A stretch of DNA of 64,000 bases from Atherix ibis (Eukaryota > Arthropoda > Insecta > Diptera > Athericidae). The position numbers were made by a program, and so were the translations under genes. Positions 56,991-64,000 of this stretch are shown here, in pieces (positions within the stretch are counted from its first letter, which is position 1; the number at the start of each line of letters is the position of its first letter). The stretch spans positions 72,588,806 through 72,652,805 of the forward strand of contig OY282608.1 in NCBI GenBank assembly GCA_958298945.1, given 5' to 3'. Under the pieces are notes generated by a model. The model saw only the letters and a program-made list of their open reading frames with translations. It searched no databases and was not told the DNA's origin.

Positions 56991-59900
56991 AAGAAACCAA
57001 CATGCCAACAAGCCAACAAGCCAACAAACCAACAAGCCAACAAACGAACAAACCAACAAGCCAACAAACGAACAAACCAAAAAACAAACAAACCAACAAA
57101 CCAACAAATCAACAAACCAACAAACCAACAAACCAACAAACCAACAAACCAACAAACCAACAAACCAACAAACCAACAAACCAACAAACCAACAAACCAA
57201 CAAACCAACAAACCAACAAACCAACAAACCAACAAACCAACAAACCAACAAACCAACAACCAACAAGCCAACAAGCCAACAAACCAACAAACCAACAAAC
57301 CAACAAACCAACAAACCAACAAACCAACAAACCAACAAACCAACAAACCAACAAACCAAGAAACCAACAAATTAACAAACCAACAAACAAACAAACCAAC
57401 AAACCAACAAACCAACAAACCAACAAACCAACAAACCAACAAGCCAACAAACCAACAAACCAACAAGCCAACAAACCAACAAACCAACAAGCCAACAAAC
57501 GAACAAACCAACAAGCCAACAAGCCAACAAATCAACAAACCAACAAACCAACAAACCAACAAACCAACAAGCCAACAAGCCAACAAACCAACAAGCCAAC
57601 AAACCAACAAACCAGCAAGCCAACAAGTCAACAAACCAACAAACCAACAAACCAACAACAAACAAACCAACAAACTCACAAATCAACAAACCAACAAACC
57701 AACAAACAAATAAACCAACAAACCAACAAACCAACAAACCAACAAACCAACAAGCCAACAAACGAACAAACCAACAAACCAACAAACAAACAAGCCAACA
57801 AACCAAAAAATCAACAAACCAACAAACCAACAAACCAACCAACCAACAAACCAACAAACCAACAAACCAACAAACCAACAAACCAACAAAACAACAAACC
57901 AGCAAACCATGAAACGAACATGTCAACAAGCCAACAAGCCAACAAACCAACAAGCCAACAAACGAACAAACCAACAAACAAACAAACCGACAAACTAACA
58001 AACCAAAAAACCAACAAACAAACAAATCAACAAACCAAAAAAACTAACAAACCAACAAACTAACAAACCAACAAACCAACAAACCAACAAACCAACAAAC
58101 CAACAAACCAACAAACCAACAAACCAACAAACCAACAAACCAACAAACTAGCAAACCAACAAACCAACATGCCAACAAGCCAACAAGCCAACAAACCAAC
58201 AAGCCAACAAACGAACAAACCAACAAACAAAAAAACCAACAAACCAACAAACCAACAAACAAAAAAACTAACAGACCAACAAGCCCACCATCCAACAATC
58301 CAACAAGCAAAAAAACGAACAAACCAACAAACCAATAAACAAACAAACCAACAAAACAACAAACCAACAAACCAACAAACCAACAAACCAACAAACCAAC
58401 AAACCAACAAACCAACAAACCAACAAACCAACAAACCAACAAACCAACAAACCAACAAACCAACAAACCAACAAAACAACAAAACAACAAACCAACAAAC
58501 TAACAATCCAACAAACCAACATGCCAACAAGCCAACAAGCCAACAAACCAACAAGCCAACAAACGAACAAACCAACAAACAAAAAAACCAACAAACCAAC
58601 AAACAAAAAAACTAACAGACCAACAAACCCACCATCCAACAATCCAACAAGCAAAAAAACGAACAAACCAACAAACCAACAAACAAACAAACCAACAAAA
58701 CAACAAACCAACAAACCAACAAACCAACAAACCAACAAACCAACAAACCAATAAACCAACAAGCCAAAAAACGAACAAACCAACAAACCAACAAACCAAC
58801 AAACCAACAAACCAACAAACCAACAAACCAACAAACCAACAAACCAACAAACCAACAAACCAACAAACCAACAACCCAACAAACCAACAAACCAACAAAC
58901 CAACAAACCAACAAACCAACAAACCAACAAGCCAACAAACCAACAAACCAACAAATCAACAAACCAACAAACAAATAAACCAACAAACCAACAAACCAAC
59001 AAAACAACAAACCAACAAACCAACAAACCAACAACCCAACAAACGAACAAACCAACAAACGAACAAATTAACAAACCAACCAATCAACAAACCAACAAAC
59101 CAACAAACCAACAAACCAACAAACGAACAAACAAATAAACCAACAAACCAACAAACCAACAAACCAACAAACCAACAAACCATCAAACCAACAAACCAAC
59201 AACCCAACAAGCCAACAAACCAACAAACCAAGAAACCAACATGCCAACAGGCCAACAAGCAAACAAACCAACAAGCCAACAAACGAACAAACCCACAAGC
59301 CAACAAACGAACAAACCAAAAAACAAATAAACCAACAAACCAACAAACCAACAAACCAAAAAACTGACAAACCAACAAACCAACAAACAAACAAACCAAC
59401 GAACCACCAACCAACAAGCCAACACGCCAACAAACCAACAAGCCAACAAACCAACAAACCAACAAACTAACAAACCAACAAACCAACATACCAACAAACC
59501 AACAAACCAACAAACCAACAAACCAACAAGCCAACAAGCCAACAAACCAACAAGCCAACAAGCCAACAAACCAACAAGCCAACAAACTAAGAAACCAACA
59601 AACCAGCAAGCCAACAAACCAAAAAAACCAACAAACCAACAAACCAACAAACCAAAAAACCAACAAACGAACGAACCAACAAACCAACAAACCAACAAAC
59701 CAACAAACCAACAAACCAACAAACCAACAAACCAACAAACCAACAAGCCAACAAACCAAAAAACCAACAAACCAACAAACCAACAAACCAACAAACGAAG
59801 AAACCAACAAACCAACAAACCAACAAACCAACAAACCAACAAACCAACAAACCAACAAGCAACAAGGCAACAAGCCAACAAACCAACAAGCCAACAAACG

Positions 59901-61356
59901 AAAAAACCAACAAACAAACAAACCAACAAACCAACAAACCAACAAACCAACAAACCAACAAACCAACAAACCAACAAACAAACAAACCAACAAACAAACC
60001 AACAAACAAACAAACCAACAAACAAATAAACCAACACACCAACAAACCAACAAACCAACAAACCAACAAACCAACAAACCAACAAACCAACAAACCAACA
60101 AACCAACAAACCAACAAACCAACAAGCCAACAAACGAACAAACCAACAAACCAACAAGCCAACAAACCGACAAACAAATAAACCAACAAACCAACAAACC
60201 AACAAACCAACAAACCAACAAGCCAACAAGCCAACAAATCAACAAACCAACAAACCAACAAACCAACAAGCCAACAAGCCAACAAACCAACAAACCAACA
60301 AACCAACCAACAAACAAACCAACAAACCAACAAATCAACAAACCAACAAACCAACAAACAAAAAACCAACAAACCAACAAACCAACAAACCAACAAGCCA
60401 ACAAGCCAACAAATCAACAAATCAACAAACCAATAACCAACAAACCAACAAACCAACAAGCCAACAAACCAACAAACCAACAAACCAACAAACAAACAAA
60501 CCAACAAACCAACAAATCAACAAACCAACAAACCAACAAACAAATAAACCAACAAACCAACAAACCAACAAACCAACAAACCAACAAACCAACAAACCAA
60601 CAAGCCAACAAACGAACAAACCAACAAACCAACAAACAAACAAGCCAACAAACCAAAAAACCAACAAACCAACAAACCGACAAACCAACCAACCAACAAA
60701 CCAACAAACCAACAAACCAACAAACCAACAAACCAACAAACCAACAAACCAACAAACCAACAAACCAACAAACCATGAAACGAACATGCCAACAAGCCAA
60801 CAAACCAACAAACCAACAAACCAACAACCAACAAGCCAACAAGCCTACAAACGAACAAACCAACAAACCAACAACAAACAAACCAACAAACTCACAAATC
60901 AACAAACCAACAAACCAACAAACCAACAAGCCAACAAGCAAACAAACCAACAAACCCACAAACCAACTAACAAACAAACCAACAAACCAACAAATCAACA
61001 AACCAACAAACCAACAAACAATTAAACCAACAAACCAACAAACCAACAAACCAACAAGCCAACAAGCCAACAAATCAACAAATCAACAAACCAACAAACC
61101 AACAAACCAACAAGCCAACAAGCCAACAAACCAACAAACCAACAAACCAACAAACAAACAAACCAACAAACCAACAAATCAACAAACCAACAAACCAACA
61201 AACAAATAAACCAACAAACCAACAAACCAACAAACCAACAAACCAACAAACCAACAAACCAACAAGCCAACAAACGAACAAACCAACAAACCAACAAACA
61301 AACAAGCCAACAAACCAAAAAACCTACAAACCAACAAACCGACAAACCAACCAACC
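56991..61356 (+). repeat. Right-half higher-order unit R4 (4,366 bp)
   Basis: Fourth copy; L2 57675 and L1 57907 (offset 4,644 and 4,652 to R3). The segment 59.6-60.5 kb aligns to about 55.2-56.2 kb in R3 at an offset of 4,327-4,344. It carries the about 345-bp L3 doublet at 58283/58627, the second with the altered ACCCACCATCC. Confidence 0.78.
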
Positions 61357-62116
61357 AAGAAACCAACATGCCAACAAGCCAACAAGCCAACAAACCAACA
61401 AGCAAACAAACGAACAAACCAACAAGCCAACAAACGAACAAACCAAAAAACCAACAAACCAACAAACCAACAAACCAACAAACCAACAAACCAACAAACC
61501 AACAAACCAACAAACCAACAAACCAACAAACCAACAAACCAACAAACCAACAAACCAACAAACCAACAAACCAACAAACCAACAAACCAACAAACCAACA
61601 AACCAACAAACCAACAAACCAACAACCAACAAGCCAACAAGCCAACAAACCAACTAGCCAACAACCAACAAACCAACAAACCAACAAACCAACAAACCAA
61701 CAAACCAACAAACCAACAAACCAACAAACCAACAAACCAACAAGCCAACAAACCAACAAGCCAACAAGCCAACAAACCAACAAGCCAACAAACTAAGAAA
61801 CCAACAAACCAGCAAGCCAACAAACCAAAAAACCAACAAACCAACAAACCAACAAACCAAAAAAATAACAAACGAACACGCCAACAAACCAACAAACCAA
61901 CCAACCAACAAACCAACAAACGAACAAACAAATAAACCAACAAACCAACAAACCAACAAACCAACAAACCAACAAACCAACAAACCAACAAACCAACAAG
62001 CCAACAAACCAACAAACCAAGAAACCAACATGCCAACAGGCCAACAAGCAAACAACCCAACAAGCCAACAAACGAACAAACCAACAAGTCAACAAACGAA
62101 CAAACCAAAAAACAAA
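60975..62116 (+). repeat. 1,142-bp tandem pair, copy 1
   Basis: CAATTAAACC at 61019 and 62161, AAGAAACCAACATGCC at 61357 and 62499, and GGCC at 62039 and 63181 are all exactly 1,142 bp apart, with no offset change along the copy. I noticed only two base differences: CCAAC against CCAGC near 61333/62475, and AACAACCC against AACAAACC near 62052/63194. This is the cleanest duplication in the window and includes no L1, L2 or L3. Confidence 0.92.
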
Positions 62117-63276
62117 TAAACCAACAAACCAACAAATCAACAAACCAACAAACCAACAAACAATTAAACCAACAAACCAACAAACCAACAAACCAACAAG
62201 CCAACAAGCCAACAAATCAACAAATCAACAAACCAACAAACCAACAAACCAACAAGCCAACAAGCCAACAAACCAACAAACCAACAAACCAACAAACAAA
62301 CAAACCAACAAACCAACAAATCAACAAACCAACAAACCAACAAACAAATAAACCAACAAACCAACAAACCAACAAACCAACAAACCAACAAACCAACAAA
62401 CCAACAAGCCAACAAACGAACAAACCAACAAACCAACAAACAAACAAGCCAACAAACCAAAAAACCTACAAACCAGCAAACCGACAAACCAACCAACCAA
62501 GAAACCAACATGCCAACAAGCCAACAAGCCAACAAACCAACAAGCAAACAAACGAACAAACCAACAAGCCAACAAACGAACAAACCAAAAAACCAACAAA
62601 CCAACAAACCAACAAACCAACAAACCAACAAACCAACAAACCAACAAACCAACAAACCAACAAACCAACAAACCAACAAACCAACAAACCAACAAACCAA
62701 CAAACCAACAAACCAACAAACCAACAAACCAACAAACCAACAAACCAACAAACCAACAAACCAACAACCAACAAGCCAACAAGCCAACAAACCAACTAGC
62801 CAACAACCAACAAACCAACAAACCAACAAACCAACAAACCAACAAACCAACAAACCAACAAACCAACAAACCAACAAACCAACAAGCCAACAAACCAACA
62901 AGCCAACAAGCCAACAAACCAACAAGCCAACAAACTAAGAAACCAACAAACCAGCAAGCCAACAAACCAAAAAACCAACAAACCAACAAACCAACAAACC
63001 AAAAAAATAACAAACGAACACGCCAACAAACCAACAAACCAACCAACCAACAAACCAACAAACGAACAAACAAATAAACCAACAAACCAACAAACCAACA
63101 AACCAACAAACCAACAAACCAACAAACCAACAAACCAACAAGCCAACAAACCAACAAACCAAGAAACCAACATGCCAACAGGCCAACAAGCAAACAAACC
63201 AACAAGCCAACAAACGAACAAACCAACAAGTCAACAAACGAACAAACCAAAAAACAAATAAACCAACAAACCAACA
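62117..63276 (+). repeat. 1,142-bp tandem pair, copy 2
   Basis: Partner of 60975-62116. The boundary is placed at about 62117-62134 because ATCAACAAACC follows CAAATAAACC in copy 1, whereas the right end here continues into CCAAAAAACTGAC (about 63280). 1,142 leaves remainder 6 modulo 8, so the joint shifts the octamer register. Confidence 0.9.
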
Positions 63277-63860
63277 AACCAAAAAACTGACAAACCAACA
63301 AACCAACAAACCAACAAACCAACGAACCACCAACCAACAAGCCAACAAGCCAACAAACCAACAAGCCAACAAACCAACAAACCAACAAACTAACAAACCA
63401 ACAAACCAACATACCAACAAACCAAAAAACCAACAAACCAACAAACCAACAAGCCAACAAGCCAACAAACCAACAAGCCAACAAGCCAACAAACCAACAA
63501 GCCAACAAACTAAGAAACCAACAAACCAGCAAGCCAACAAACCAAAAAAACCAACAAACCAACAAACCAACAAACCAAAAAACTGACAAACCAACAAACC
63601 AACAAACCAACAAACCAACGAACCACCAACCAACAAGCCAACAAGCCAACAAACCAACAAGCCAACAAACCAACAAACCAACAAACTAACAAACCAACAA
63701 ACCAACATACCAACAAACCAACAAACCAACAAACCAACAAACCAACAAGCCAACAAGCCAACAAACCAACAAGCCAACAAACCAACAAACCAACAAACCA
63801 ACAAACAAACAAACCAACAAACCAACAAACCAACAAACCAACAAACCAACAAACCAACAA
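63262..63860 (+). repeat. 296-bp tandem pair
   Basis: CTGAC at 63287 and 63583 and CGAACCACC at 63323 and 63619 are each 296 bp apart (37 octamers). CCAAAAAA, CCAACATACC and CCAACAAG clusters recur between them. The first copy has an extra CCAAAAAA near 63424 that the second lacks. CTAAGAAACC at 63510 and again at about 63935 marks the start of another composite-module element that runs out of the window. Confidence 0.8.
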
Positions 63861-64000
63861 ACCAACAAACCAACAAACCAACAAGCCAACAAACCAACAA
63901 GCCAACAAGCCAACAAACCAACAAGCCAACAAACTAAGAAACCAACAAACCAGCAAGCCAACAAACCAAAAAACCAACAAACCAACAAACCAACAAACCA

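Larger units (their letters stand above)
15629..58637 (+). repeat. Landmark L3: GCCCACCATCC, 19 dispersed copies
   Basis: Starts at 15629, 16924, 20808, 22303, 24198, 29206, 30501, 34401, 35896, 37791, 41219, 45191, 49489, 52607, 53616, 54497, 54841, 58283 and, as the variant ACCCACCATCC, 58627. It is preceded by AACAGACC and usually followed by AAGCAAAAAAACGAAC. In the 15-41 kb region it always lies exactly 135 bp after the start of L1 (11 of 11 cases). To the right of 44 kb that spacing changes to about 361-392 bp, which marks a separate subfamily. It is absent from the first 15.6 kb. Confidence 0.88.
354..60790 (+). repeat. Landmark L1: CCATGAAACGAACATGCC, 28 dispersed copies
   Basis: This 18-bp motif is the most distinctive recurrent departure from the octamer. 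It starts at 354, 1149, 2485, 4076, 6918, 8947, 13210, 15494, 16789, 20673, 22168, 24063, 26771, 29071, 30366, 34266, 35761, 37656, 41084, 44806, 46673, 49097, 51354, 53255, 54120, 56446, 57907 and 60773. It is normally followed by two or three CCAACAAG units. Variants: CCATGAACCGAAC at 354 and 4076, CCATGAGACGAAC at 1149, an ending in CATACC at 13210 and 26771, and loss of the second CATG at 15494, 20673, 29071 and 34266. It is best seen as an old mutant octamer cluster copied along with its surroundings. Its role here is as a phase marker for the duplications. Confidence 0.9.
11206..60900 (+). repeat. Landmark L2: ACTCACAAATC, 25 dispersed copies
   Basis: The core CTCAC starts at 11207, 11406, 13010, 15262, 16557, 18428, 20473, 21936, 23839, 26571, 28831, 30134, 31997, 34042, 35529, 37432, 40868, 44590, 48881, 51426, 53031, 53889, 56541, 57675 and 60891. 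In almost every case it is preceded by the out-of-register stretch CCAACAACAAACAAACC and, further upstream, by AAGTCAAC. I saw no copy in the first 11.2 kb, although L1 is present there, so the left part of the array is a distinct subfamily. Where both occur in the composite module, L1 lies roughly 200-230 bp downstream. Confidence 0.88.
1..64000. repeat. Octamer satellite array (CCAACAAA)n spanning the window
   Basis: Every line of the window is built from the 8-bp unit CCAACAAA or a one- or two-base variant of it. I found no stretch of unrelated sequence even 30 bases long; the largest departures are short landmark motifs such as GCCCACCATCC. The + strand is nearly all A and C, so strand asymmetry is extreme (A/C against G/T). 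Recurrent variants are CCAACAAG (the commonest, often in runs of two or three), CGAACAAA, CAAACAAA, CAAATAAA, CCAAAAAA, CCAATAAG, CTAACAAA, TCAACAAA, TTAACAAA, CCAAGAAA, CCAGCAAA, CCGACAAA, CCATCAAA, ACAACAAA and GCAACAAA, plus short units CCAA and CCAACA. No promoter, tRNA, rRNA, terminator, transposon end or coding sequence is visible. A eukaryotic heterochromatic satellite is the natural reading; that is inference, since no flank is present and I do not recognise the unit as a named family. Confidence 0.97.

Noticed and set aside
56459..58063. 534-codon open frame on the + strand of KPTNQQTN repeats, resembling a prion-like or mucin-like low-complexity protein
   Set aside because: All + frames give the same cycle because 8 is not a multiple of 3. 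Its ends are set by chance TAA-containing variants, not by gene structure.
354..60790. CENP-B box in the complement of L1 (TTCG followed by A at the right spacing)
   Set aside because: The essential CGGG half is replaced by GTTT, and TTCG comes from the common CGAACAAA variant. Only five of nine core positions match, which is weak.
1..64000. CRISPR array
   Set aside because: The repeats are directly contiguous 8-mers with no unique spacers, leader or cas genes.
1..64000. G-quadruplex or triplex-forming tract
   Set aside because: G tracts are only two long with six-base loops, so at most a weak two-tetrad fold. The strands are A/C and G/T rather than purine and pyrimidine, so an H-DNA triplex is not expected.
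1..64000. tRNA, rRNA, transposon or retroelement inside the array
   Set aside because: I looked for any stretch departing from the octamer. The longest departures are about 10-20 bases (L1, L2, L3) and all are repeated many times as part of the satellite.
1..64000. Pure sequencing or assembly artefact
   Set aside because: Variants recur in ordered modules with octamer-sized indels and sparse point changes, which random error would not produce. Individual very similar joints (for example at 62.1 kb) could still be mis-assembled and are flagged separately.

Overview
The whole 64-kb window is one tandem-repeat array. It contains no gene, RNA gene or transposon that I can support. The basic unit on the + strand is the octamer CCAACAAA (GGTTTGTT family on the - strand), repeated head to tail from base 1 to base 64000, about 8,000 units. 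The array enters and leaves the window without a flank, so its true size is unknown but larger. The + strand is almost only A and C and the - strand almost only G and T. A short-unit satellite this long, with nested higher-order duplications, is typical of eukaryotic heterochromatin (pericentromeric, subtelomeric or a knob-like block). Nothing here identifies the species.

The array is not a uniform simple repeat. Perhaps a third of the octamers carry a substitution (for example CCAACAAG, CGAACAAA, CAAACAAA, CAAATAAA, CCAAAAAA, CCATCAAA, CCGACAAA, ACAACAAA) or a unit of altered length (CCAA, CCAACA). These variants recur in the same order over and over, forming a composite module of about 1.2 kb. 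They act as a bar code that exposes larger duplications. Three landmark motifs are useful: L1 (CCATGAAACGAACATGCC and close variants, 28 copies), L2 (ACTCACAAATC, 25 copies, none in the first 11.2 kb) and L3 (GCCCACCATCC, 19 copies counting one variant, none in the first 15.6 kb).

Layout: 1-7 kb holds two related blocks offset by 3,722 to about 4,230 bp. 6.9-11 kb is a tandem pair with a period of about 2.04 kb. 9.7-13.2 kb is a tandem pair with a period of about 1.8 kb. 12.4-39.3 kb is a tandem duplication of a block of about 13.6 kb, and each copy contains two related sub-blocks of about 5.2-5.4 kb. 36.2-42.9 kb is a later duplication of the right end of that block, with a period of about 3.45 kb. 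43.4-61.4 kb is four tandem copies of a related 4.2-5.1 kb unit. 61-63.3 kb is an almost identical 1,142-bp tandem pair, followed by a 296-bp pair. Nearly all length differences between paired copies are whole multiples of 8 bp, as expected if the array evolves by in-register unequal exchange or slippage.

The many long open frames on both strands follow from the repeat. Eight is not divisible by three and the octamer creates no stop codon, so every frame reads an eight-residue repeat (PTNQQTNK on +, LVCWFVGL on -). They should not be annotated as genes. No multi-gene system is present; what is unusual is the satellite's hierarchical architecture.
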